From assembly GCF_036322705.1 (NCBI RefSeq), contig NZ_AP027270.1, positions 3,039,501 to 3,103,500 of the forward strand: a stretch of DNA of 64,000 bases, given 5' to 3'. A program made the position numbers and the translations under genes. Source of the stretch: Maricaulis maris (lineage in GTDB: Bacteria; Pseudomonadota; Alphaproteobacteria; Caulobacterales; Maricaulaceae). Position 1 is the first letter of the stretch; each line of letters opens with the position of its first letter. The notes beneath the pieces are model-generated. The model made no database searches. It worked only from the letters and a program-made list of their open reading frames with translations, and had not been told where the DNA came from. This document shows positions 33,963 to 46,112 of this stretch, one piece after another.

Positions 33963-34655
33963 ATGGCCGACCGTCTTTCCTCTCTCTCAACGGCATTGCT
34001 GGTCAGCTGCGCCGCACTGATACCCGCGGCCTGCAATACGGTCGGCTCGGTGCAGGAGGAACGCTCCATCGGTCGTCAGCTTGACGACACCAATGCCTCC
34101 GTCTCGATCAAGTCGGCGATGCTGCGCTCCGAAGGCTTTGCGATGAATGGTGTCGACGTCGAGGTCACCGAAGGGATCGCCTTGCTGACGGGCCGGGTTC
34201 CGCGGGAGGATGATCGGCTGATGGCGGAATGCCTCGCCTGGTCGTCCGTCGCCGTCCGCAATGTTGCCAACGAAATCGAGATCGGAGGCGATCCCGGATT
34301 TCGCGACCGGACCCGCGACGCCGAAATCACGGCCCGGGTAAATGGTCGCCTGATTTCTGACCGCGCCGTGCGATCCATCAATTTCAACGTCGAAACGCAC
34401 AATGGACGCGTCTATCTGCTCGGCGTCGCGCGCAATCGCGGTGAACTCGAACGCGCCAGCGCGCATGCCAGCCTGGTCGAGGGCGTCTGGGATGTCGTCT
34501 CCTATGTGCGTATCTCCGGCGTTCCGACCAATCTCCCGGCTCGCGGTGAGCGACGGGCAGAAGCGTGTGCGGGCGAGGCCAATCCCGGGGTTGATTCCGG
34601 CAGCGGGTCCCCTAACTCCGGTCCGCAATTGCTGGGTGGACCGGAGACACGATGA
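33963..34655 (+). CDS. Dual BON-domain lipoprotein (DolP/YraP-like)
   Basis: A 230-residue lipoprotein with signal peptide ending in PAAC (Cys24). Two BON domains follow: about 42-112 (SVSIKSAMLRSEGFAMNGVDVEV, then GIALLTGRVPREDDRL) and about 118-190 (EITARVNGRLISDRAVRSINFNVE, then GRVYLLGVARNRGEL). E. coli DolP (YraP) has the same layout, binds anionic phospholipids and supports outer-membrane integrity. A Gly/Ser/Pro-rich tail ends the protein. The last bases overlap the gshB start (34652). Confidence 0.9.
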   Translation: MADRLSSLSTALLVSCAALIPAACNTVGSVQEERSIGRQLDDTNASVSIKSAMLRSEGFAMNGVDVEVTEGIALLTGRVPREDDRLMAECLAWSSVAVRNVANEIEIGGDPGFRDRTRDAEITARVNGRLISDRAVRSINFNVETHNGRVYLLGVARNRGELERASAHASLVEGVWDVVSYVRISGVPTNLPARGERRAEACAGEANPGVDSGSGSPNSGPQLLGGPETR

Positions 34656-35602
34656 TGACATGGCGCGTTGCGGTCCAGATGGACCCGATCGAGACGGTGA
34701 ATGTTGATGCCGACACAACCTTCGCCCTGATGGAAGAGGCGCAGGCGCGCGGCGCCGAGTTGTTTGTCTATCATCCGGACCAGCTGGCCTGGCAGGAAGG
34801 CCGCATTCTTGCGCGCGCGAGACCGGTCAGGGTTCGGCATGTCCAGGGCGAACACGCCGAGCTCGGCGAGGAGCGCGTGCTCGACCTGGCGACCGACATC
34901 GACGTTGTCCTGATGCGTCAGGACCCACCGTTCGACATGGCCTATCAGACTGCGGCCCATCTGCTGGAAATGCTGAAGGGCAAAACACTCGTGCTTAACG
35001 ATCCCTTCTGGGTCCGCTCAAGCCCGGAAAAAATCCTGCCGCTGCTCTACCCGGATATCATTCCGCCCACGCTGATCACGCGTGACCTGGTGGCGCTGAC
35101 CGGATTCCGGGACCGTCACGAGGACATCATCATCAAGCCGCTCTACGGCAATGGCGGCGCCGGCGTGTTTCGTCTCAAGCCCGGTGACGGCAATTTTTCG
35201 GCCCTGCTGGAAACCTTCTTCGCCCAGTCCCGGGAGCCGGTCATTGCCCAGGCTTTCCTGCCGGCGGTCACGGCCGGCGACAAGCGGATCCTCATCATTG
35301 ATGGCGAGCCGGTCGGTGCGATCAACCGGGTTCCGCAAACCGGCCAGACGCGGTCCAACATGCATGTGGGCGGTGTGGCCGAGCCGTCCGATCTGACCGA
35401 TAGCGATATTCGCATTTGTGACGCGATCCGGCCCGTGCTGGTCGAGCGCGATCTGGTGCTGGTCGGGATTGATGTGATCGGCGACCGTCTGACCGAAATC
35501 AATGTCACCTCACCGACCGGCGTCCAGGAGTTAAAGCGGTTCTCGGGCGTCGATGCCTGTGCGGCATTCTGGGATGCCGTGGCCCGCCGCATCGGCGAAT
35601 AA
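34652..35602 (+). CDS. gshB: Glutathione synthetase
   Basis: ATP-grasp ligase that adds glycine to gamma-glutamylcysteine. The 316-residue protein begins MMTWRVAVQMDPIETVNVDADTTF, with FVYHPDQLAW, DVVLMRQDPPFDMAYQT, the ATP-lid IIIKPLYGNGGAGVFRL, VIAQAFLPAVTAGDKRILIIDGEPVGAINR and TEINVTSPTGVQEL as the metal site. Together with gloA in this window it indicates glutathione-based detoxification. It is coupled to the BON lipoprotein gene by a 4-bp overlap. Confidence 0.96.
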   Translation: MMTWRVAVQMDPIETVNVDADTTFALMEEAQARGAELFVYHPDQLAWQEGRILARARPVRVRHVQGEHAELGEERVLDLATDIDVVLMRQDPPFDMAYQTAAHLLEMLKGKTLVLNDPFWVRSSPEKILPLLYPDIIPPTLITRDLVALTGFRDRHEDIIIKPLYGNGGAGVFRLKPGDGNFSALLETFFAQSREPVIAQAFLPAVTAGDKRILIIDGEPVGAINRVPQTGQTRSNMHVGGVAEPSDLTDSDIRICDAIRPVLVERDLVLVGIDVIGDRLTEINVTSPTGVQELKRFSGVDACAAFWDAVARRIGE

Positions 35603-35612
35603 AAAGACACGC

Positions 35613-35641
35613 TTGACGTGCACCCCTTTCTTGTACATGGT
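35613..35641 (+). promoter_or_regulatory. Putative comM promoter
   Basis: TTGACG (35613-35618), 17 bases and CATGGT (35636-35641) give a strong -35 and a weak -10. The -10 coincides with the LexA-like half-sites described next. Confidence 0.35.
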
Positions 35642-35658
35642 TTGTTCCTGTTTTGATC
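35633..35658 (+). promoter_or_regulatory. LexA-like box before comM
   Basis: GTAC-N7-GTTC-N7-GATC occupies 35633-35658: three half-sites with 11-bp repeat spacing. Alphaproteobacterial LexA recognises the direct repeat GTTC-N7-GTTC, and each adjacent pair here departs from it by one base (GTAC/GTTC) or one base (GTTC/GATC). The site covers the -10 of the putative comM promoter; comM is a reported member of the alphaproteobacterial SOS regulon. Confidence 0.45.
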
Positions 35659-35802
35659 TGGATGTGAACGAGCCTGTGGAAAACCCAATGATGCCGGAAG
35701 GTTACCGGTGTCTTAAGGATTGGGGTGAGGGTTGGTCACATCTGGCGGCCGGGCGCGATACAGGCGAAAGTCTGTGAATTAATTTCCCGGTATGTCGGGA
35801 GA

Positions 35803-37344
35803 ATGATTGTGGCAGCGAGAACAGCTTCGGTCGCCTTCCATGGAGCAGAAGCTCGCCTCGTGGATGTACAGGTTCAGGTTGCAGGGGGGTCGCAGCCGAT
35901 TTTTTCCATTGTCGGGTTGGCCGACAAGGCTGTCGCCGAAAGCCGCGAGCGGGTCCGGGCCGCCTTCTCGGCTCTGGGGCTGTCCCTGCCGTCAAAGCGC
36001 CTGATTGTGAACCTCGCCCCCGCCGACCAACCCAAGGAAGGGGCCCATTTCGATCTGCCCATCGCAATTGGGGTTCTGGCCGAGCTGGATATCTTGCCGA
36101 AGGACGTGGCCGAGGACTATCTGGCCTTCGGGGAATTGGGCGCGGATGCCCGCATCCGGGCCGCACCGGGTGCCCTGCCGGCCGCTGTGGCAGCCCATGC
36201 CGCAGGTCGCGCGCTGATCTGTCCGGAAGCCAGTGGGCCTGAAGCGGCATGGGCCGGGGGTGATCTCGCCATCCTGGCGCCGGCCACGTTGATCCAGTTG
36301 ATCAATCATTTCAAAGGGAGTCAGGTGCTGGACCGCCCTGCGCCCGGCGAGCTGGTCGAGGCCGGACCCGATACCGACCTGCGCCAGGTCAAGGGGCAGG
36401 AAAGTGCCAAGCGGGCGCTGGAAATCGCGGCCGCCGGACATCACAACCTGCTTATGGTGGGTCCGCCAGGTTCCGGCAAGTCGATGCTGGCCGAGCGTTT
36501 GCCCGGCCTGCTGCCGCCGCTGACGGCGCCGGAACTCCTCGATGTCTCGATGATTCACTCGGTCGCCGGGCTGCTCGAACGCGGTCGCCTGACCCGCAAC
36601 CGGCCCTTTCGTGCGCCTCATCACTCGGCCTCAATGGCGGCCATGGTCGGCGGCGGTAGTCGGGCCCGACCGGGCGAGGCGTCTCTGGCCCATCACGGCG
36701 TTCTTTTTCTGGACGAACTGCCTGAATTCCATCCGCAGGTGCTCGACAGTCTGCGTCAACCGCTGGAAACCGGCTCGATAACCGTCGCGCGGGCCAATGC
36801 CCACATCGCTTACCCGGCTCGGTTCCAGCTGGTGGCCGCGATGAATCCCTGTCGCTGTGGTGGCGGGAATGGCGAAGGCGCGACATGCCGCCGTGGCGCG
36901 CGCTGCGCGACGGATTATCAGGCCCGGATATCGGGGCCGATGCTGGATCGGATCGATCTGCAAATCCAGGTACCACCGGTCACGCCGGCCGACCTCGCCT
37001 TGCCGGCGCCGGTCGAGGGCACAGCGGAGGCGGCCGGGCGCGTGGCCAAGGCCCGGGATGCCCAGATCGAGCGCGGTAGTCTGAATGCCCATTTGCCGAC
37101 GGATCATCTCGACCATGTGGCCGCGCCGGACCGCGCCGGGGAAGCCCTGCTCCAGGAGGCGGCGTTGCAGCAATCGCTGACGGCCCGGTCTTATCACCGC
37201 ATCTTGCGTGTGGCCCGCACCATTGCCGACCTTGATGGACAGGACGCGGTCCGCCGCATCCATATCGCCGAAGCCTTGTCTTGTCGTCGGGGCCTTCGGG
37301 CCGCCACGCCGATCGATCCGGTGTCGCGAAAAGCAGTTCGCTGA
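35803..37344 (+). CDS. comM: ComM/YifB Mg-chelatase-like ATPase
   Basis: AAA+ helicase-like protein that promotes branch migration of incoming DNA during natural transformation and recombination. In 513 residues there is the N-terminal ChlI domain (SVAFHGAEARLVDVQVQVAGG, then VRAAFSALGLSLPSKRLIVNLAPADQPKEGAHFDLPIAI), Walker A GPPGSGKS, Walker B LFLDELPEF, sensor MNPCRCGG and a C-terminal four-Cys region (CRCGGG, TCRRGARC). ATG 35803 is close to its GGGAG; a GTG at 35809 has better spacing (7 bases) and may be the real start. Confidence 0.95.
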   Translation: MIVAARTASVAFHGAEARLVDVQVQVAGGSQPIFSIVGLADKAVAESRERVRAAFSALGLSLPSKRLIVNLAPADQPKEGAHFDLPIAIGVLAELDILPKDVAEDYLAFGELGADARIRAAPGALPAAVAAHAAGRALICPEASGPEAAWAGGDLAILAPATLIQLINHFKGSQVLDRPAPGELVEAGPDTDLRQVKGQESAKRALEIAAAGHHNLLMVGPPGSGKSMLAERLPGLLPPLTAPELLDVSMIHSVAGLLERGRLTRNRPFRAPHHSASMAAMVGGGSRARPGEASLAHHGVLFLDELPEFHPQVLDSLRQPLETGSITVARANAHIAYPARFQLVAAMNPCRCGGGNGEGATCRRGARCATDYQARISGPMLDRIDLQIQVPPVTPADLALPAPVEGTAEAAGRVAKARDAQIERGSLNAHLPTDHLDHVAAPDRAGEALLQEAALQQSLTARSYHRILRVARTIADLDGQDAVRRIHIAEALSCRRGLRAATPIDPVSRKAVR

Positions 37345-37606
37345 AATCCGGCTTGCGCAGGCGCCGCTCAGACGAGGCCCTCCTCGCTGGATCGGCGCGG
37401 GGTCCGGCGTCCGGCTCGAGCGTTGTCCCGGACACCGCTCCAATGCAGACGCCGACTCCATCGCAAACGCAGGCGCTTAAGCCGACGCGGCCGGAGCCGC
37501 GGCCAGAGCCGCGGACCGAGCCGTGGGCAAAGAGGCGGGCGGCCCAACGACGCTTCATTAACCCAAATCTGTTAGTTCAAAACTGGATCGATCTGAAGGA
37601 TGAGCC

Positions 37607-39631
37607 ATGGCTGAAGAGCCGGGAGATCGCCGCACTGCGGGCAAGGTGCCGGACCTCGTGTTCGTGCGCGACGCACCGGTGTGCGCTTCCGATCACTCGC
37701 GCCCGGCTTCCAGCGCGCCTGTTGCGGGGGCGCAAAGCAAGGCTCCGGCTTCCGCAACGCGCCTGCCCGACGGGCCATCGCCTGACGAAGCGTCAGATGT
37801 CCCGCCCCCGCCCAACCCGTTCTCCTCCGGCCTCGACACCCTGCTCCTCACCGCGCTTGATGCCGCGGGAGAGTTGATCCTGGTTCGCGGTGCCGGCGGG
37901 CGGGTCATGTATGTCAACGCCGCTTTCCTGGTCGCCTTTGGCGGACACCGCGGCGACTGGGTCGGGCGCTGGTTTTCGGTCGCTCCGCCGGTCAGCGCGC
38001 AGGACTCGCGCCGTTATGAAATGCTGATGCGCACGCGGGCCGGCGCGATCTGGATCGAGTGGGACGAACGTCTCCTGCCGGACGGTGCCGGCGTCATATC
38101 CGTGGGTCGCGATGTCACCAGCCGCCGCGCCGCCCATGAAGACCTTGAAGCCTCGCAGCGCGCCAAGTCACTCTTCTTTGCTGCCGTCACCCATGAACTT
38201 CGAACACCCCTGGCGGGAGCCCTTGGGGTCTCCCGCTTGCTGGAAGCGACGCCGCTGAAACCCGACCAGGCCGATTATGTGCGGTCGATCGCAGCATCGG
38301 CAGACCATGCCCTCGCCATGGTGGATGACATTCTCGACCTCTCGCGTCTCGAGGCCGGGCGGCTCGAGCTGAGACCGGAGCGCGTCGACATCGCAGATCT
38401 GGTCCGCGAAACAGTCGAACTTGCCGCCCCGCGCGCCCAGGAGAAGGGGCTGGAAATCGGTGTCGTTCATGCCCTCGGCGCACCGCAGCAGATCAGCGGC
38501 GATGCCGCGCGCCTGAAGCAGATTCTCTACAACCTCATCGGCAATGCCGTAAAATTCACGGCGAACGGGGGGGTCCGGATCGATATCGCCAACGCGCCGG
38601 ACAGTGAAGGTCGCGACCGGCTGGCCCTGTCTGTCAGTGATACCGGACCCGGTATCTCCGAGGCCGACCAGGAAAGCCTGTTTGAGCATTTCGAGCGCGG
38701 CGCAGCGGAACGTGAGGGCGCCGAAAGCGGCGCCGGCCTGGGTCTGGCCATGGTCCGGCGGCTCGCCGAGGCGATGAATAGCGCGATGGGAGTGGAAAGC
38801 CGCCTTGGACACGGGGCCCGGTTCTGGCTGATCTTCGATTTGCCGGTGCTTGTCCTGCGTCAGGATACGCCGCTGGCAGACCGAGAAGTCGCGCTTGCCT
38901 CCGATAATCCTGTTCTTCGGGAAAGCCTGCGCGATCAGCTCGAGGCTTTGGGTGCCAGCGTTACAGTCCTTGAGGGCCCCCGCGATTTGTCGGCCTCGAC
39001 GGGCGCCGAGCTTCTGTGTGATGCCGATTGGGCCCTCACCGCGCCGGCAGCGCGGATCTGGCAAATGGTGACCCCGGCAGAAAAAGCACAGCGCTCGGAC
39101 CTTGTCGCCAGTGTTACGGAGAACTGGTTTGTCAAACCGGTTCGCGCGGCCACCCTTGTCTCGCAGCTGACCCGATCCCAAGGCCCGGATCGCGGTGTAT
39201 TGAACCGGGAACCGAGGCCCGCGGTCGCCCGTTTTCAGCCTGACCTGTCCGGACTTCATCTCCTGGTCGCCGAGGACGACCCGGTCAATGCGCTGATTGC
39301 CCGCAAATCGCTTGAGGGCCTCGGGGTTCGGGTTACACCGGTGGAACGCGGTGATGCCGCATTGGAAGCGCTTTCCTCGCAGCATTTTGACGCAGCCCTG
39401 CTTGATCAGCGCATGCCGGGACTGGATGGGCCGGACGTGGCACGGGCGGCCCGGGAGGCCGGGTGTGGCCTGCCGTTGATCGCCCTGACGGCCAATGATT
39501 CCGAGGCCGACCGAAAACTGTGCCTTGGTGCCGGCATGGATGAATTCCTGACCAAGCCCCTCGACGCCGACCGCCTTGCCGACATCCTCACCCGCTTGTG
39601 CCGCCCCGGAAACCGCGCCAGCATGGGCTGA
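37607..39631 (+). CDS. Soluble hybrid histidine kinase, two receivers
   Basis: A 674-residue cytoplasmic kinase without membrane helices. Order: disordered Pro/Ala-rich N-terminus (about 1-75), PAS domain (80-170), HisKA with phosphorylated His196 (THELRTPL), ATPase domain (N-box NLIGNAVKF, DTGPGI 345-350, GLGL 377-380), a degenerate receiver (about 425-522) that keeps Lys510 but lacks the phospho-acceptor Asp, and an intact receiver (about 549-660) with Asp557/558, Asp600 and Lys650. AAGGA six bases upstream fixes the start. The layout recalls hybrid kinases of the alphaproteobacterial cell-cycle network, but no specific orthologue can be named. Confidence 0.93.
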   Translation: MAEEPGDRRTAGKVPDLVFVRDAPVCASDHSRPASSAPVAGAQSKAPASATRLPDGPSPDEASDVPPPPNPFSSGLDTLLLTALDAAGELILVRGAGGRVMYVNAAFLVAFGGHRGDWVGRWFSVAPPVSAQDSRRYEMLMRTRAGAIWIEWDERLLPDGAGVISVGRDVTSRRAAHEDLEASQRAKSLFFAAVTHELRTPLAGALGVSRLLEATPLKPDQADYVRSIAASADHALAMVDDILDLSRLEAGRLELRPERVDIADLVRETVELAAPRAQEKGLEIGVVHALGAPQQISGDAARLKQILYNLIGNAVKFTANGGVRIDIANAPDSEGRDRLALSVSDTGPGISEADQESLFEHFERGAAEREGAESGAGLGLAMVRRLAEAMNSAMGVESRLGHGARFWLIFDLPVLVLRQDTPLADREVALASDNPVLRESLRDQLEALGASVTVLEGPRDLSASTGAELLCDADWALTAPAARIWQMVTPAEKAQRSDLVASVTENWFVKPVRAATLVSQLTRSQGPDRGVLNREPRPAVARFQPDLSGLHLLVAEDDPVNALIARKSLEGLGVRVTPVERGDAALEALSSQHFDAALLDQRMPGLDGPDVARAAREAGCGLPLIALTANDSEADRKLCLGAGMDEFLTKPLDADRLADILTRLCRPGNRASMG

Positions 39632-39663
39632 CGGTTTTCAAGCACAATCGGGGACTTGCGATC

Positions 39664-40995
39664 ATGGCGGAATTGGCAGCACCGGCCCGCAAGACATGGG
39701 GTCAGACCCTCGCCGCCTACAAGCGCCCGATCATGATCGCCATGCTGGTGCTTGGATTTGCATCCGGCCTTCCCCTGATGATGGTCTTTTCCAAGCTCAG
39801 TTTCTGGCTGCGCGATGCCGGAATTGAGCGATCGACGATCGGCTTTTTCTACTGGGTGACGATCTCCTACACGCTGAAGCCGCTATGGTCGCCTGTCGTG
39901 GATCGCGTTCCGGTGCCCTTCTTGACAGCGGCGCTGGGCAAGCGGCGGTCGTGGATGATCGTGGCGATTATCGGGACCATGCTCGGCTTGGCATTGATTG
40001 CCTTCACCGACCCCGCGAATGGCCTGCTTGTCACGGCGCTGGGGGCATTCATCCTGTCCTATTCCGGCGCGACCCTCGACATTTCGATCGATGCTTGGCG
40101 GATCGAGTCAGCGCCCCGCGATGATCAGGCAAACATGGCCGCAGCCTATGTGCTCGGGTATCGGGGCGCCATCATGTTCTCCGGCTTCGGCCTCGCGATC
40201 TCGGAGTGGACCAATTGGACGGTGTCCTTCCTGGTGATGGCCGCGACCATGGGCGCCTGTGCGGTTCTCATCCTGTTCATGAAAGAACCCCACCACGCTT
40301 ATCGCGAGCCAGACACCCAGAGCTTCGGCAAGCGGGTCGCTGACTCGATCGTCGAGCCGTTCAAACAATTCTGGGACCGCTTGGGGCACTGGATTGTGCC
40401 GGTCTTCCTGCTGGTGGCTTTCTATCGCCTGTCGGACTTCACCATGGGCGTGATGGCCAGCCCGCTCTATTCCGACATTGGCTTCAGCCGGGCCGTTGTT
40501 GGCGGTATCCAGAGCGGTCCCGGCGTGATCGCGACGATTTCCGGTGGCTTCCTCGGTGGCTTGATCGCCTACCGTTTCGGCGTCTTGCGCGCGATGGTGG
40601 TTGGCGCGGTCATCACCTTTGCGACGAATGCCGCATTTGCCTATCTGGCGGCGATCGGAAATTCGGAGAGTATTGGCCTGTTAGCCGTCGTCATCAGCGC
40701 CGACAATGTCGCCGCGGGCTTTGTCGGTACCGCGTTCATTGCTTATCTCTCTTCGCTGACGGATCCGCTGAACGCGGCGACGCAGTACGCGCTTCTGTCT
40801 TCGATCTACGCCTTGATCTGCAAGTTCATCGCGGGTTTCTCAGGCGTCATGGCAGATGCCATGGGCTATGTCGGCTTTTTCCTGGTCACGGCGAGCTATG
40901 CCCTGCCTATGGCCGGTCTGATTATCTACATCATGACGAAGGGCACGGATGCCGCTCGTGGTATTCGAGACCTCGAAAAGCAAGCGGACACCTAG
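39664..40995 (+). CDS. AmpG-like MFS permease
   Basis: A 443-residue major facilitator with about 12 to 14 helices. The N-terminal IAMLVLGFASGLPLMMVFSKLSFWLRDAGIERSTIGFF and GATLDISIDAWRIE are typical of AmpG, which imports anhydro-muropeptides released during wall recycling. Beta-lactamase genes are not nearby, so its role is probably peptidoglycan recycling. GGGGA nine bases before ATG 39664 supports the start. It is convergent with maeB, with 3 bp between stops. Confidence 0.9.
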   Translation: MAELAAPARKTWGQTLAAYKRPIMIAMLVLGFASGLPLMMVFSKLSFWLRDAGIERSTIGFFYWVTISYTLKPLWSPVVDRVPVPFLTAALGKRRSWMIVAIIGTMLGLALIAFTDPANGLLVTALGAFILSYSGATLDISIDAWRIESAPRDDQANMAAAYVLGYRGAIMFSGFGLAISEWTNWTVSFLVMAATMGACAVLILFMKEPHHAYREPDTQSFGKRVADSIVEPFKQFWDRLGHWIVPVFLLVAFYRLSDFTMGVMASPLYSDIGFSRAVVGGIQSGPGVIATISGGFLGGLIAYRFGVLRAMVVGAVITFATNAAFAYLAAIGNSESIGLLAVVISADNVAAGFVGTAFIAYLSSLTDPLNAATQYALLSSIYALICKFIAGFSGVMADAMGYVGFFLVTASYALPMAGLIIYIMTKGTDAARGIRDLEKQADT

Positions 40996-40998
40996 CGC

Positions 40999-43284
<2,286 letters not shown>

Positions 43285-43383
43285 CACCGATGTCCTTGTT
43301 ACGTCTGAAGTCCCGGGGCTTACAGCGCTCTAGCCGCTTCACACCCTTGCACGCAAGGCGAAACCTCGCCACCGTCTGCGCCG

Positions 43384-46077
43384 ATGACTGCCATGTCGAC
43401 CCTTCCCGTGCCGCGCGATCGCACCTTCCCCTCCGCTGAGGGTGCGACCCCGATGATGCAGCAATTCCTCGAATTGCGCGCCCAGGCGCCAGCCGATGCG
43501 CTGCTGTTTTACCGTATGGGCGACTTCTACGAGCTCTTCTTCGACGACGCGGTCCGGGCCTCGGCGGCTCTTGACATTGCCCTGACAAAACGGGGCGAGC
43601 ATCAAGGCGAACCGATTGCGATGTGCGGCGTTCCGGCTGCTACAGCGGAGGCCTATCTGGCCCGTCTTATCAAGGCCGGATTCAAGGTTGCGGTCGGCGA
43701 GCAGATGGAGGACCCGAAGGCGGCCAAGGCGCGTGGCGGCTCCAAGGCCGTCGTCCAGCGGGCGATCGCCCGCGTGGTCACGCCCGGCACGCTGACCGAG
43801 GACAGCCTGCTTGATCCGCGCGTGTCGAACCGGATTGCCGCGCTCGCCCAATCGGTGACGGGTGAAGCGGCCCTGGCCTGGGCTGATGTCTCGACCGGGG
43901 ATTTCCGGGTGTCGCCGGTGGCCCCAACCAATCTCGCCGCCGAGATCGCGGCGCTCAACCCGGCTGAATTGCTGGTCGAGGAGCGTGCCTTCGGGGAGGC
44001 GGCCCTTCTTGCGCCAAATGCGACGTTGACCCCGCTGCCGCGTGCGAAATTCGATCCGGCCTCGGCCGAGCGCCAGCTGAGGGATCAGTTCCGGGTCCAG
44101 GAACTCACTGCTTTCGGTGATTTCTCGAAGCCGGAATGCGCGGCCCTGGGGGCCCTGCTCGACTATCTGGCCCTGTCCCAGGCGGGGGCTCCGGCAAAAT
44201 TGGCGCCACCACGCCAGGTGAAGGCCGGGGCCAGCCTGGCGATAGACCCGGCGACCCGGGCCAGTCTCGAGATCGAGCGTACGTTGTCAGGGTCTCGTCA
44301 GGGGTCATTGCTGGATGCCATCGACCGGACGGTCACGGCGCCCGGGGCGCGGCGGCTGGCTGAACGTCTGGCCCGGCCGCTGACCGATGTGGCGATGATC
44401 GAAGCCCGGCTGGACGCGATTGCCTGGTTTGAACGGGCGCGGTCACACCGGCGCGATCTGCGCGATCGTTTGCGCCAGGCGGGTGATGCCGAGCGGGCCC
44501 TGTCCCGGCTTTTGCTTGGACGGGGTGGTCCGCGCGATCTCAAGGGTCTCGCAGCGGCGCTGCAGGAAGGCGAAATGATCGCATCGCGCCTGCTCGACAA
44601 CTCGTTGGATGCTCCTCCGGGCCTGATCGCGGACGGGCTAGAGGCGCTGGTGCTGGGCGACAAGCCTGATCTCGCGGCCCTGGTCACCGATCTGGAGCAG
44701 GCGATTGTCGACGAGCCGCCGCTCCTCGCGCGGGATGGCGGCTTCATCGCCGAGGGATGGCGGCCCGAGCTGGATGAGTTGCGGCAATTGCGCGATGCCT
44801 CGCGGCGGGTCGTGGCCGGCTTGCAGCAAACCTATGCCGAGGCGGTCGGGGTCAGCGGGCTCAAGGTCAAGCACAACAACGTCCTCGGCTATTTCGTGGA
44901 AGTGACAGCCAAGCACGGCGATGCCCTGATGGCGGACGAGCGCTTCATTCACCGCCAGACCATGGCCAATGCGATCCGTTTTTCGACCACCGAGCTGGCC
45001 GAGCTCGAAGCCAAGATCGCCTCGGCCGGGGACCGGGCCCTGGCGATGGAGCAGGACGACTTCGCGGCCCTGCGCGACCGCGTCGAGCAACAGGCCGCTC
45101 CGATCCGCGCGGCAGCGCGAGCGCTGGCGGATTTCGACGTCTCCGCCGCCTTGGCCGAATGGGCCGAGGACAGCGAGGCCTGTCGACCGATCATGTCGGA
45201 TGACAGTGTGTTCCGTATCGAGGGTGGGCGCCATCCGGTGGTCGAGCGGGCGCTCGCCCGGGCCGGTGATGGCCGGTTCACGCCCAATGATTGCCATCTC
45301 GACGGGGCCGGGGACGAGGCGGCCCGGCTGACGTTCGTGACCGGTCCGAACATGGCCGGTAAGTCCACCTTCCTGCGCCAGAATGCGCTGATCCTGATGC
45401 TGGCCCAGTCTGGCTGCTATGTGCCGGCCCGAATCGCCCGGATCGGGATTGCCGACCGGCTGTACTCGCGGGTCGGCGCGGCTGATGATCTCGCCCGCGG
45501 CCGCTCCACCTTCATGGCTGAAATGATCGAGACAGCGGCGATCCTCAATCAGGCAACCCCGCGCAGCTTTGTCATTCTGGACGAAATCGGACGCGGTACG
45601 GCGACCTTTGACGGACTTTCCATCGCCTGGGCTGCGGCGGAGCACCTGCACGCGGTCAATGGCTGCCGGGCCTTGTTCGCGACGCATTATCACGAGCTGA
45701 CGCGGCTCGCTGATGACCTCGATGCGGCCGCCAATGTCTCGCTGAAGGCGCGGGAGTGGAAGGGCGAGCTGGTTTTCCTGCATGAGGTGGGTCGTGGCGC
45801 GGCTGACCGGTCCTACGGGATTGAGGTCGCGCGTCGGGCCGGCCTGCCACGGGTCGCGGTCAAGCGCGCCCAGTCCATTCTGGCGCGGCTCGAGGCAGAC
45901 GGAACCCCGGCGGCTGCCCTCACCGACCTTCCCCTGTTCGCGGTTGCCGAACCGGATCCCGAACCGTTTGTTTCCGAGGTTGAAACGCGTCTCGCCCAGA
46001 TCGATCCGGACGCGCTCAGTCCGCGCGAGGCGCTGGAAGTCCTTTACGCCCTCAAGGCGATGACGAAGAAGACGTGA
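43384..46077 (+). CDS. mutS: MutS mismatch-recognition ATPase
   Basis: Recognises mismatches and small loops and recruits MutL. The 897-residue protein has the mismatch-reading FYxxF-type motif ([15 protein letters not shown], about 39-53), the connector, lever and clamp domains, and the ATPase with Walker [17 protein letters not shown] signature, Walker [12 protein letters not shown] and the ATHYHELT switch. [24 protein letters not shown]-like block confirms class I. It starts a co-directional run mutS-glnD-murJ, with a 35-bp gap before glnD. Confidence 0.97.
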   Translation: MTAMSTLPVPRDRTFPSAEGATPMMQQFLELRAQAPADALLFYRMGDFYELFFDDAVRASAALDIALTKRGEHQGEPIAMCGVPAATAEAYLARLIKAGFKVAVGEQMEDPKAAKARGGSKAVVQRAIARVVTPGTLTEDSLLDPRVSNRIAALAQSVTGEAALAWADVSTGDFRVSPVAPTNLAAEIAALNPAELLVEERAFGEAALLAPNATLTPLPRAKFDPASAERQLRDQFRVQELTAFGDFSKPECAALGALLDYLALSQAGAPAKLAPPRQVKAGASLAIDPATRASLEIERTLSGSRQGSLLDAIDRTVTAPGARRLAERLARPLTDVAMIEARLDAIAWFERARSHRRDLRDRLRQAGDAERALSRLLLGRGGPRDLKGLAAALQEGEMIASRLLDNSLDAPPGLIADGLEALVLGDKPDLAALVTDLEQAIVDEPPLLARDGGFIAEGWRPELDELRQLRDASRRVVAGLQQTYAEAVGVSGLKVKHNNVLGYFVEVTAKHGDALMADERFIHRQTMANAIRFSTTELAELEAKIASAGDRALAMEQDDFAALRDRVEQQAAPIRAAARALADFDVSAALAEWAEDSEACRPIMSDDSVFRIEGGRHPVVERALARAGDGRFTPNDCHLDGAGDEAARLTFVTGPNMAGKSTFLRQNALILMLAQSGCYVPARIARIGIADRLYSRVGAADDLARGRSTFMAEMIETAAILNQATPRSFVILDEIGRGTATFDGLSIAWAAAEHLHAVNGCRALFATHYHELTRLADDLDAAANVSLKAREWKGELVFLHEVGRGAADRSYGIEVARRAGLPRVAVKRAQSILARLEADGTPAAALTDLPLFAVAEPDPEPFVSEVETRLAQIDPDALSPREALEVLYALKAMTKKT

Positions 46078-46112
46078 CGCCGCCACGTGCGGTGAACTAG
46101 ATTGGCCCCACG

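Noticed and set aside
35553-35777. A 74-codon gene between gshB and comM
   Set aside because: It begins inside gshB in another frame, crosses the promoter and LexA-like box, and has no domain.
37281-37606. A protein extending through the comM-kinase gap in another frame
   Set aside because: The frame is Pro/Arg-rich, starts inside comM and runs into the kinase gene in a different phase; the kinase start with AAGGA is well supported.
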